From assembly GCA_035719045.1 (NCBI GenBank), contig DASTGO010000312.1:1-12821 (forward strand): a stretch of DNA of 12,821 bases, given 5' to 3'. Below are positions 6,161 to 12,821 of the stretch, in pieces (within the stretch, counting starts at the first letter, position 1; each line of letters begins with the position of its first letter). Source of the stretch: DASTGO01 sp035719045 (lineage in GTDB: Bacteria > Actinomycetota > Actinomycetes > Actinomycetales > Kineosporiaceae). The notes below the pieces were generated by a model, which saw nothing but the letters and a program-made list of their open reading frames with translations, searched no databases and had not been told where the DNA came from. The position numbers and the translations under genes were made by a program.

Positions 6161-7238
6161 GGCCGTCGAGGCGGACGAAGGTGTAGCCCGCAGCCCGGTA
6201 GGCGGCGATGATCCGGGGCAGGGCCTGCAGCGTGGCACCCCGGTACCCGCCCGCGTCGTGCATGAGCACAACCGGATGAGGCGACCCGATCCCCGTGATC
6301 GCGTTCGCGTAGATCTTGTCGGCCATGTCGGCGGCGGCGGCCGGACTGGGCTTGATGTCCTTCAGTCCCTGGATCTTCCAGTCCCGGGTGTCCACCGTCC
6401 ACAGCGAGACCTGCTCCCGGAACTGCGGCGCGACGGCGAGCACGCTCGGCGGGCGGAAGCCGCCCGGCGTCCGGAAGTAGCAGGTGGGATGGCCGGTGGC
6501 CGCGACGATCGCCGCATCGGTGCGGCGGAGCTGGTCGGCCAGGTAGCGGGGGGTCCAGCCGTCGCGTAGCGCCGAGGGGTAGACGTGGTCCCAGCTGTGG
6601 TTGCCGACCAGGTGCCCGGCCGCAGCGGTCGCGGCGACGGCCTTCGGGTCGCGGACCACCTGCTTGCCGACGACGAAGAAGGTCGCATGGATGCCCTCGG
6701 CGCGCAGCACGGGGAGCAGTTGCCGGGTGTAGACGCTCGGTCCGTCGTCGAACGTGAGGGCGACCGTGCGGGGCGCCGTCGCGGGCCCGTCCCAGTGGAT
6801 CTGGGCGTCGGCCGGCGGGCAGGTCGCGGCCAGTTCGGGCAGCGGGCCGTAGGGGGTCGACGGATCGGGGGAGGTCGACGGACCGGGGGAGGCCAACGGA
6901 TCGGGGGAGGCCGGCGGAAGGCCGTTCGGGGTGCCCGGCAGGTTGCGGGGCCGGCCCGGGGCGGGCCCGTCGGTGGTCGGCGGGGTGCTGGACGGCTCGG
7001 TCGTGGACCCGCCGCGGGGCTTCGCCGGGGGCTTCGGGGTGGGGGTCCTGTCCGGGGTGCGGGTCGCCGGGCCCGGCGTAGCCTGGGCGGCAGACGGGGT
7101 GGGCTGCGAGAGAACCGGAGGGCGGGGGGCCGGGTCGAGAGTGGCGCCGATGGCCGCGAGCTGGCCGCTGCCGGACGCTGCCAGCGTGACCACGGTCAGT
7201 CCGACGACGACCGCCAACAGGCGAGCCTGCCCGTTCAT
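6153..7238 (-). CDS. Secreted polysaccharide deacetylase (NodB/CE4 family)
   Basis: 361-aa carbohydrate esterase 4 protein predicted to act outside the cell on N-acetyl groups of peptidoglycan, chitin or another amino-sugar polymer; the substrate is not determinable. Residues 1-31 look like a signal peptide or N-terminal anchor (Arg at 6, hydrophobic 7-21); no lipobox Cys is present. Residues about 36-135 are a Pro/Thr/Ser/Gly-rich linker, typical of a wall-spanning segment. The NodB domain follows with all motifs: TFDDGP (D164, D165), H214 and H218 in NHSWDH, RTPGG (R256), DTRDW (283-287) and LMHD (H327, D328). A metal-dependent active enzyme is therefore expected. The start is supported by GGGGG about 8 nt upstream on the minus strand. 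It stands between tsaD and the methyltransferase, transcribed against the t6A run. Confidence 0.92.
   Translation of the reverse strand: MNGQARLLAVVVGLTVVTLAASGSGQLAAIGATLDPAPRPPVLSQPTPSAAQATPGPATRTPDRTPTPKPPAKPRGGSTTEPSSTPPTTDGPAPGRPRNLPGTPNGLPPASPDPLASPGPSTSPDPSTPYGPLPELAATCPPADAQIHWDGPATAPRTVALTFDDGPSVYTRQLLPVLRAEGIHATFFVVGKQVVRDPKAVAATAAAGHLVGNHSWDHVYPSALRDGWTPRYLADQLRRTDAAIVAATGHPTCYFRTPGGFRPPSVLAVAPQFREQVSLWTVDTRDWKIQGLKDIKPSPAAAADMADKIYANAITGIGSPHPVVLMHDAGGYRGATLQALPRIIAAYRAAGYTFVRLDGLT
6856..6909 (-). repeat. Three 18-bp tandem repeats in the deacetylase linker
   Basis: Three near-identical in-frame 18-bp units (6856-6873, 6874-6891, 6892-6909) of the form G(T/C)C(G/A)ACGGA(T/C)CGGGGGAG encode Ser/Pro/Asp/Gly-rich hexapeptides of the linker. 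The repeats keep the frame, so copy number could vary without breaking the enzyme. Confidence 0.8.
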
Positions 7239-7564
7239 GCGTTGCCCCCATCACGGTTCGGTCCCCCCGGCCGGGCGGTCGGGTGATTCCGATTCCTGCT
7301 GGCCGGAAGACGCCTGGCAGGCCAGGGAGGTTGCGCCCGGTCACCTTGTCCGGGCGGGCGGCCGGCGTCCTACCGGCCTTGACTCTAACTTGATCAGCGC
7401 AGCGTGACGCCGTTCTGGGGCCACCTGAAGAATCTGTCACTCATTGTGCGTCCCCCTTCGGGGGTTCGGGTTGAAGATCGGTGGCAGCGCGTGAGCACGG
7501 AACACGGGCGGGCCGGACAGGTGGCGTCGGCGCAGGTGGGTGGCGTCGGTGCGGGCGGGCTGGG
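7239..7564. other. 326-bp noncoding stretch between deacetylase and methyltransferase genes
   Basis: No convincing gene on either strand. It should hold the deacetylase promoter and the end of the methyltransferase transcript, both minus strand. Visible items: GGCCGG-N7-CCGGCC at 7360-7378, a minus-strand TAGAGT (7387 to 7382) that could be a -10 box although no good -35 matches it, and a small CCCC-TTCG-GGGG hairpin at 7453-7464. A 10-11-mer GGTGGCGTCGG is repeated at 7520 and 7539. Confidence 0.6.
7453..7464. terminator. Short hairpin with TTCG loop, possible methyltransferase terminator
   Basis: CCCC (7453-7456), TTCG, GGGG (7461-7464). It lies about 100 bp beyond the methyltransferase stop on the minus strand. 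The plus-strand RNA would form a very stable UUCG tetraloop, whereas the minus-strand RNA has a CGAA loop. The stem is short, so the terminator role is uncertain. Confidence 0.3.
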
Positions 7565-8821
7565 TCAGCGCAGCGGCCGGACGACGATCACCGACTGCCG
7601 GCCGGCGATCCGGGTCAGCACGAGCGTGGCCTCCCCGGTGCCGCTCAGCCTCAGTTGCCGGTGCAGCTGTTCCGGCTCGACGGCCGTTCCGCGCTTCTTG
7701 ATCGTCACCCGGCCGATCCCACGGTCGTGCAGCCAGGTCCGTAGCCGCTTCAGCTGGAAGTCGAAGCTGTCCTCGACCGCATAGGCCGTGGCCAGCGGGG
7801 TGCGCAGCAACCGGTCCCCGGTGACGTAGGCGATGGTCGGGTCGAGCAGGTGCCCCCCGGTCAGCCCGGCGACCTGGCCGACCAGTCCGGCGCGGATCAC
7901 CGCCCCGTCCGGTTCGTACAGGTAGCCGCCCAGTGCGCCCGTCTCGGGCTGGACCATGCCCGCATCGGTCACCTCGACCGGCCCGTCCCCGTCGTCCTCG
8001 CCGGGCCCGTCACCCGCAGGGCGGTCGCTCCCGGTCCCGCTGCCGGTGGCCGATCCGGGGCGCGTGCCGGGCAGGACCAGGGCGGCCCGGCGTACCCCGT
8101 CGCGGGCCAGCAGCCCGAACCACAGCCCCGCCTCGACGACCTCGCCGCCGACGGAGATCCAGTGCGCCTCCGCACCGTCCGGGACGAGGTCGTGCCTGAT
8201 GCCGGGGGCGGTCTTCATCCCGACCGCGGGCAGCCGCCGGGCGAGGTCCCGGACGAAGGACAGCGGCGGGGAGCCGTTGCGCGGATCGAGCACCCGCTTG
8301 CCTGAACGGGTGCGCCGTGCCGGGTCGACGAAGGCGCCCCCGAAACCGTCGAGGTCCAGCGTCGTCGCGTCCGCGCACCGGACGGTCGCCTCCGGCCAGT
8401 GCCGCAGGTTCATCGTCGCCACTGCCGCCGTGAGTTCGTCCCGCTCGACGGCCAGCACCTCCCGGTCGAAGGTCGCCAGGGCCATCGAGTCGGCGCCGAT
8501 CCCGCAGCCGAGGTCGGCCACCCGGGTCACGCCGGCCGCGGCGAACCGGCGGGCGTGCCAGGCGGCCACCGAGAGCCGGGTGGCCTGCTCCAGTCCTGCA
8601 GGGGTGAACAGCATGCCGTCGGCGAAGGGGCCGAACTTGTCCCGCGCGGCGGCCCGCAGCCGGGCCTGGGTCATCGCGGCGGACACCAGTACCGGCGGAT
8701 GACCCTCCCTGCGCAGCCGTTCGGCGAGGCCGATCGCGCCGGCCTCCGCATAGGGCGGCAGGGACTCCAGCAGGGCCCATCCCTCTGCGGTGAGCAGGGC
8801 CGAGATCCCCTCCAGGTCCAC
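7565..8821 (-). CDS. Class I SAM-dependent methyltransferase with C-terminal THUMP-like domain
   Basis: 418-aa protein with a Rossmann methyltransferase core and a C-terminal THUMP-like domain, suggesting RNA methylation; the target is unknown. Residues 1-98 form a helical N-terminal region. SAM motif I is VADLGCGIGADSMAL from residue 101; VERDE near 125 is the acidic motif II; FVDPARR at 164-170 occupies the position of the catalytic N/D-P-P-Y motif but reads DPARR, which I recall as normal for this uncharacterised family. Residues about 255-285 are a Gly/Asp/Ser low-complexity insertion. The C-terminal 95 residues (LLDPTIAYVTGDRLLR ... RIAGRQSVIVVRP) are the THUMP-like part, with a basic KKRG segment likely to contact RNA. 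The GTG start at 8821 is preceded 7 nt upstream by AAGGA. It is divergent from groES. Confidence 0.85.
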   Translation of the reverse strand: MDLEGISALLTAEGWALLESLPPYAEAGAIGLAERLRREGHPPVLVSAAMTQARLRAAARDKFGPFADGMLFTPAGLEQATRLSVAAWHARRFAAAGVTRVADLGCGIGADSMALATFDREVLAVERDELTAAVATMNLRHWPEATVRCADATTLDLDGFGGAFVDPARRTRSGKRVLDPRNGSPPLSFVRDLARRLPAVGMKTAPGIRHDLVPDGAEAHWISVGGEVVEAGLWFGLLARDGVRRAALVLPGTRPGSATGSGTGSDRPAGDGPGEDDGDGPVEVTDAGMVQPETGALGGYLYEPDGAVIRAGLVGQVAGLTGGHLLDPTIAYVTGDRLLRTPLATAYAVEDSFDFQLKRLRTWLHDRGIGRVTIKKRGTAVEPEQLHRQLRLSGTGEATLVLTRIAGRQSVIVVRPLR

Positions 8822-8953
8822 CCCTGAATCCTTGCACGTCCGGCGGGCCGCCCGTCCCGTGCTGCGGGCCGGTCAGCGCCGGGCGGTGACGGGAGACGTC
8901 CTGGTGGGTGGGGGTGGGCGTGTCGGGTGGCGTTCCCCGGACGGCGTAGCTAC

Positions 8954-8980
8954 TTGGCACTCAAGTTGACCGAGTGCTAA
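8954..8980. promoter_or_regulatory. CIRCE element (HrcA repressor operator) 1
   Basis: TTGGCACTC (8954-8962), a 9-nt spacer, and GAGTGCTAA (8972-8980). Compared with the consensus TTAGCACTC-N9-GAGTGCTAA there is a single mismatch, in the left arm. HrcA bound here would cover the -35 box, giving heat-inducible control of groES-groEL1. Confidence 0.92.
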
Positions 8981-8994
8981 CGCTCCCCTAGATT
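8966..8994 (+). promoter_or_regulatory. Sigma-70 type promoter of groES-groEL1
   Basis: -35 TTGACC (8966-8971), 17-nt spacer, -10 TAGATT (8989-8994). The -35 lies in the CIRCE spacer and right arm boundary. The predicted transcription start is near 9001, giving a leader of about 120 nt. Confidence 0.75.
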
Positions 8995-8999
8995 CGTGG

Positions 9000-9026
9000 C
9001 TGGCACTCTCCTGGAGAGGGTGCCAG
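9000..9026. promoter_or_regulatory. Second CIRCE-like inverted repeat at the predicted transcription start
   Basis: CTGGCACTC (9000-9008), 9-nt spacer, GGGTGCCAG (9018-9026): the same arm length and spacing as CIRCE with diverged outer bases. In RNA it extends to a stem of 13 pairs (8998-9010 with 9016-9028, one G-U) with loop CTGGA at the very 5' end of the leader. It may be a second HrcA site, an mRNA-stabilising hairpin, or both. Confidence 0.7.
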
Positions 9027-9105
9027 CCGCAGGAAGGTTCGACCGGCACCCGCGACGACGGTCGTTGTCCGCCTGCCCACCCATCGCCTACTCACGACAT
9101 TCCCG

Positions 9106-9115
9106 AAGGGGAGGT
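9106..9115 (+). promoter_or_regulatory. Shine-Dalgarno of groES
   Basis: AAGGGGAGGT ends 6 nt before the GTG at 9122. It rules out the longer in-frame start at 8996, which would lie in the promoter. Confidence 0.85.
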
Positions 9116-9121
9116 CACCAA

Positions 9122-9421
9122 GTGTCGGTCTCCATCAAGCCGCTCGAGGACCGCATCGTCGTCAAGCCGCTCGACGCCGAGCAGACGACGGCCTCCGGCC
9201 TGGTCATCCCGGACACCGCCAAGGAGAAGCCCCAGGAGGGCGAGGTCCTCGCGGTCGGCCCGGGCCGGTTCGACGACGACGGCGAGAAGCGGATTCCGCT
9301 CGACGTCAAGGTCGGCGACACCGTGCTCTACAGCAAGTACGGCGGCACCGAGGTGAAGTACAGCGGCCAGGAGTACCTCATCCTGTCCGCGCGCGACGTC
9401 CTCGCGATCATCGAGAAGTGA
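9122..9421 (+). CDS. groES: Co-chaperonin GroES (10 kDa)
   Basis: 99-aa co-chaperonin that caps GroEL as a heptamer during ATP-driven protein folding in the cytoplasm. The whole sequence is the standard family: IKPLEDRIVVKPLD at the N-terminus, the mobile loop region TTASGLVIPDTAKEKPQEG (about residues 18-36) that binds GroEL, LAVGPGRFDDDGEKR, and the C-terminal GGTEVKYSGQEYLILSARDVLAIIEK. Start GTG at 9122 is fixed by the strong Shine-Dalgarno and by the normal protein length. The frame is open back to 8996, but that segment is the promoter and leader. It is the first gene of the groES-groEL1 operon, controlled by the CIRCE element(s) upstream, so HrcA-repressed and heat-induced. A gap of 140 nt with two hairpins separates it from groEL1. 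Confidence 0.98.
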   Translation: MSVSIKPLEDRIVVKPLDAEQTTASGLVIPDTAKEKPQEGEVLAVGPGRFDDDGEKRIPLDVKVGDTVLYSKYGGTEVKYSGQEYLILSARDVLAIIEK

Positions 9422-9426
9422 CCTCG

Positions 9427-9443
9427 GCTCGGCTTCGCTGAGC
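9427..9443 (+). other. Stem-loop just after the groES stop
   Basis: GCTCGGC (9427-9433), loop TTC, GCTGAGC (9437-9443): 7 pairs with one G-U in RNA. It begins 6 nt after the groES stop. Possible attenuator or mRNA-end stabiliser. Confidence 0.5.
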
Positions 9444-9447
9444 GTGT

Positions 9448-9489
9448 CCGCCCCGATCCGCAGGCCTGCCGGCCCGCAGGTCGGGGCGG
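9448..9489 (+). other. Nested stem-loop in the groES-groEL1 gap
   Basis: CCGCCCCGA (9448-9456) pairs with TCGGGGCGG (9481-9489), enclosing an inner CCTGC/GCAGG stem (9465-9469 with 9476-9480). No T-run follows. It may be a partial terminator or an RNase-resistant 3' end that sets the groES:groEL1 ratio. Confidence 0.5.
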
Positions 9490-9561
9490 GCGTCGTTCGC
9501 GGCCGACCGCGCCAACGGAACGACAGCCGCTGGAACCCGGGCTCCTAGGAGAAAGACACCC

Positions 9562-11187
<1,626 letters not shown>

Positions 11188-11209
11188 GCCGTACCCACCC
11201 GCGCACGAC

Positions 11210-11242
11210 GACGGCGCCCGTCCCCTTGGGGCGGGCGCCGTC
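11210..11242 (+). terminator. Rho-independent-type terminator of groES-groEL1
   Basis: A 15-pair stem (11210-11224 with 11228-11242, one G-U) built on ACGGCGCCCG and CGGGCGCCGT with loop CTT. It starts 22 bp after the groEL1 stop. It lacks a T-run, as is common in this GC range. Being symmetric it may also stop the convergent whiB transcript. Confidence 0.8.
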
Positions 11243-11354
11243 CGTGTGCCGGTGACCGGCGGGGAGGCGGCCGGTCGGGTCAGGGGTGCCGGCGCCCCGG
11301 TGGAAGCGGGTCGCCGGCAGCCCGTGACGCGCCGCGGGGAGCGAGCAGGGGCGG

Positions 11355-11657
11355 TCAGCAGGCGGCAGGCATGGTGGCGTGCCGGCGGCTGGAGTAGATC
11401 GCCTCGCGGTCGTCCTCGGTGAGCCCGCCCCAGACGCCGTAGGGCTCCCGGACCGCCAACGCATGCTCGCGGCACTGGTCGACCACGGGGCAGGAGGCGC
11501 AGATCGCCTTGGCTGCCGCGTCCCGGTTGCGCCGGGCCGGCCCGCGTTCCCCTTCGGGATGGAAGAAGAGCGTGGGGTCCGCATCCCGGCAGGCGCCCAC
11601 CAGCTGCCACTCCCACAGGTCGGCCACGGGCCCCGGGAGTCGGGAGATCTCGGCCAT
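11355..11657 (-). CDS. whiD: WhiB-family iron-sulfur transcriptional regulator (WhiD/WhiB3 type)
   Basis: 100-aa WhiB-like protein that binds a redox- and NO-sensitive [4Fe-4S] cluster and acts with the principal sigma factor. The four cluster cysteines are C23, C53, C56 and C62 (pattern C-x29-C-x2-C-x5-C), followed by GVWGG at 74-78 and a basic SSRRH region. The N-terminus MAEISRLPGPVADLWEWQLVG and FFHPEGERG are characteristic of Streptomyces WhiD (sporulation) and mycobacterial WhiB3 (redox and lipid metabolism), and the position converging on groEL1 matches whiB3. The frame extends upstream to an ATG at 11693, but the conserved start and a Shine-Dalgarno (AGAGGTG, 11670 to 11664) point to 11657. 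An extra cysteine, C100, is the last residue. A divergent MerR gene lies about 800 bp away. Confidence 0.94.
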   Translation of the reverse strand: MAEISRLPGPVADLWEWQLVGACRDADPTLFFHPEGERGPARRNRDAAAKAICASCPVVDQCREHALAVREPYGVWGGLTEDDREAIYSSRRHATMPAAC

Positions 11658-11663
11658 CACACC

Positions 11664-11670
11664 CACCTCT
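11664..11670 (-). promoter_or_regulatory. Shine-Dalgarno deciding the whiD start
   Basis: Minus-strand AGAGGTG with 6 nt to the ATG at 11657. No such motif is suitably placed for the longer start at 11693. Confidence 0.7.
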
Positions 11671-11729
11671 TCATCTCGCTTCCACCGGCTCACGATAGGT
11701 CTTTAGTCCCTGGTGTAAGCCTGAGATCG

Positions 11730-11759
11730 ACACTAACAACCGTTGCGAACGTTGTTCAA
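11730..11759 (-). promoter_or_regulatory. Candidate whiD promoter overlapped by an inverted repeat
   Basis: Minus-strand -35 TTGAAC (11759 to 11754), 18-nt spacer, -10 TAGTGT (11735 to 11730). The inverted repeat AACAAC-N10-GTTGTT (11735-11740 and 11751-11756) spans the spacer and touches both boxes, so a bound factor could block or modulate transcription. The leader would be about 65 nt. Confidence 0.45.
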
Positions 11760-11879
11760 GTCCCTCGGCAGACATCTGTCGGCCGGATCCGAGCCTTGCC
11801 CCCCTGCCTGTGCGAAACCTGGGACTCAGTCGTGATCTCCCAGGTCATTGCCTGATAAGGATCACCTTCGTCGGGCCGG

Positions 11880-11901
11880 CCCCGGTGATCCCGTCACGGG
11901 G
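11880..11901. other. Hairpin in the whiD-merR intergenic region
   Basis: CCCC (11880-11883) and GTGA (11885-11888) pair with TCAC (11894-11897) and GGGG (11898-11901), with one bulged G at 11884 and a 5-nt loop. Flanking GGCCGGC and GCGGCC words could lengthen it. Terminator of an unseen transcript, or leader structure. Confidence 0.4.
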
Positions 11902-12150
11902 CGGCGCGGCCTACATACCCACGCTTCCCGTAACGATGCGTACGAGGAATCTCTGCCTGAGGTTTCGCTCCGAGGTGACCCCGATCGCCCCTTGATCGCC
12001 CTCGTGGCGACGCTGCGGGTGCCCGGCCTGACCGGCCACCTGCTCCCCGTTCTGCCCCGAACCCCCTTCCCCCGGGTCTCGTGACCGGATCCGCACCTAC
12101 CTGAAGATCGGCCGGCAGTCGCGAGAGGTTGATCGCCCGTCGGCGCTTCC

Positions 12151-12195
12151 TGGACCTTGCTTCGGGGACCTTCGGGGACTTCCGGGACCTTCCGG
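12151..12195. repeat. Imperfect GGACCTTC short tandem repeats
   Basis: Four degenerate copies of a (C/G)GGGAC(C)TTC-type word follow one another at about 10-14 bp spacing. It is confined to the noncoding gap. Confidence 0.55.
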
Positions 12196-12360
12196 CCCGC
12201 GGTGACGTCCTCGATCCCCTGACGTCGTCCTGCTCCATCAACGACAGGAGGCCAGCGTCCGTTACGTGATCTGCACAGGAAGCTCCCGGTCTGCCCTGGG
12301 TGTTCCGAGGTGACCGCCAGGAGTGCCTGGGGTGCGGGCGTCGGCCGTGCTGTCCGCGGG

Positions 12361-12389
12361 CAGGGTGATCGCCATTCGTGATCGCCCTG
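12361..12389. promoter_or_regulatory. Near-palindrome/hairpin upstream of the MerR gene
   Basis: CAGGGTGATC (12361-12370), a 9-nt centre, GATCGCCCTG (12380-12389): ten pairs with one G-U as RNA, one mismatch as DNA. It also contains a direct repeat of GTGATCGCC (12365 and 12378). It lies about 74 bp before the merR ATG, in reach for an operator or a leader hairpin. Confidence 0.45.
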
Positions 12390-12462
12390 GCACCTCCGGT
12401 TGCGATCTGTGCGGTGCCTGTTGCGGTGGCAGACAGGGCCTCCCACCAGGAGAATCGGCCGC

Positions 12463-12821
12463 ATGGCGACGTCCAGCGAGGTGCGGGCCGGGGAGGGTGA
12501 GGATCCCGAACCGAGGCTGACCGTCGCAGCCGTTGCCCGCCGGCTCGGTGTCGCACCCTCCACCCTGCGCACCTGGGACCGCCGGTACGGCCTGGGGCCG
12601 TCCTCGCACCGGGCCGGGGACCACCGCCGGTACACCGCCGCCGATCTGGACCGGTTGGTGGTGATGCGGCGGCTGACCCTGGAGGGGGTTCCGCCCGCCG
12701 AGGCGGCCCGGATGGTGCTGTCCGCTCCGCAACCTCAGCCGGGGCTTCCCGTCCGGGGAAGGTCCCGGCCGCCCGCGCTGCCGCCGGCACCCGTCGGTCC
12801 GCTGCTCCCGCCGGGCGCGGT
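12463..12821 (+). CDS. MerR-family transcriptional regulator (3' end missing)
   Basis: 119 codons are present and the frame is open to the window edge. Residues about 19-85 are a MerR winged helix-turn-helix: LTVAAVARRLGVAPSTLRTWDRRYGLGPSSH is the helix-turn-helix, with the family's W-x-R-R-Y-G signature, and HRRYTAADLDRLVVMRRL is the wing and following helix. The start ATG is preceded 9 nt upstream by AGGAGA (12448-12453). After residue 90 the sequence turns Pro-rich, a linker to an effector domain that lies off the window. In actinomycetes, proteins with this helix-turn-helix often carry a cobalamin-binding-like C-terminal domain, but nothing here shows which type this is. It is divergent from whiD across a long gap, so it could regulate itself or whiD; that is inference. 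Confidence 0.88.
   Translation, partial: MATSSEVRAGEGEDPEPRLTVAAVARRLGVAPSTLRTWDRRYGLGPSSHRAGDHRRYTAADLDRLVVMRRLTLEGVPPAEAARMVLSAPQPQPGLPVRGRSRPPALPPAPVGPLLPPGA

Larger units (their letters stand above)
11760..12462. other. Long noncoding region between whiD and the MerR gene
   Basis: This is the bulk of an 805-bp gap between divergent genes. Open frames of 60-90 codons exist on both strands, but their third codon positions lack the G/C bias of the real genes, and none has a convincing Shine-Dalgarno or recognisable protein sequence. It holds a hairpin CCCC(G)GTGA/TCACGGGG at 11880-11901, a run of GGACCTT-type repeats at 12151-12195, several GATCGCC words, and a 10-pair hairpin at 12361-12389. 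Long 5' leaders or a small RNA are possible. Confidence 0.6.

Noticed and set aside
6856..6909. Tandem repeats considered as a CRISPR-like array
   Set aside because: There are only three contiguous 18-bp units with no spacers, and they lie in frame in a Pro/Ser-rich linker.
6139..7440. 433-codon minus-strand frame overlapping the deacetylase
   Set aside because: It overlaps nearly the whole NodB gene in another frame; the translation is Arg/Gly/Pro-rich with no domain, while the 361-aa frame has every CE4 motif.
8996..9121. Longer GroES starting at 8996
   Set aside because: The added 42 residues would be encoded by the promoter start region and CIRCE-like hairpin; GroES is normally about 95-100 aa and the Shine-Dalgarno sits at 9106-9115.
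11848..12084. Possible 78-aa plus-strand protein in the whiD-merR gap
   Set aside because: Many third codon positions are T or A, unlike every real gene in the window, and the sequence resembles no known family.
12323..12520. Plus-strand frame with a CDLCGACCGG cysteine cluster upstream of merR
   Set aside because: It overlaps the well-supported merR start in another frame, lacks the third-position G/C bias of real genes here, and its only start has no properly spaced Shine-Dalgarno.

Overview
The window is a conserved chromosomal core region of a high-GC actinomycete (Actinomycetota). The evidence is very high GC with strong G/C bias at third codon positions, GTG starts, a WhiB-family regulator of the WhiD/WhiB3 type, a GroEL1-type chaperonin with a His-rich tail, and CIRCE (HrcA operator) sequences upstream of groES. 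The gene order alr - alpha/beta hydrolase - tsaE - tsaB - rimI - tsaD ... groES - groEL1 - (convergent) whiB3/whiD is, from memory, the order seen in Mycobacterium and other actinomycetes. The genus cannot be fixed from this sequence.

Layout. Positions 1-6054 hold a tightly packed plus-strand run: the 3' end of nnr (NAD(P)HX repair), alr (D-alanine for peptidoglycan), a membrane-anchored alpha/beta hydrolase, tsaE, tsaB, rimI and tsaD. TsaE, TsaB and TsaD are three components of the tRNA t6A37 machinery. Many junctions overlap or nearly touch (3 nt between nnr and alr, ATGA between alr and the hydrolase), which suggests co-transcription and translational coupling. A perfect 10-bp hairpin (6077-6099) separates this run from two minus-strand genes: a secreted NodB-type polysaccharide deacetylase (6153-7238) and a class I methyltransferase with a C-terminal THUMP-like domain (7565-8821). 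Divergent from the methyltransferase is the heat-shock operon groES-groEL1 (9122-11187). Its promoter carries a -35 box inside the spacer of one CIRCE element, and a second repeat of CIRCE geometry lies at the predicted transcription start. A strong terminator hairpin (11210-11242) closes the operon.

On the right, a WhiD/WhiB3-like iron-sulfur regulator (11355-11657, minus) converges on groEL1. About 805 bp without credible coding sequence follows, and then a MerR-type regulator (from 12463, plus) runs off the window. The 805-bp gap is richer in A/T than the genes and contains several hairpins, a small tandem repeat and candidate regulatory palindromes.

No mobile element, CRISPR array, tRNA/rRNA gene or recognisable novel multi-gene system was found. 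The points worth a second look are regulatory: the paired CIRCE layout, a probable leaderless tsaD promoter, a likely CTG start for rimI, hairpins between groES and groEL1, and the structured whiB/merR intergenic region.
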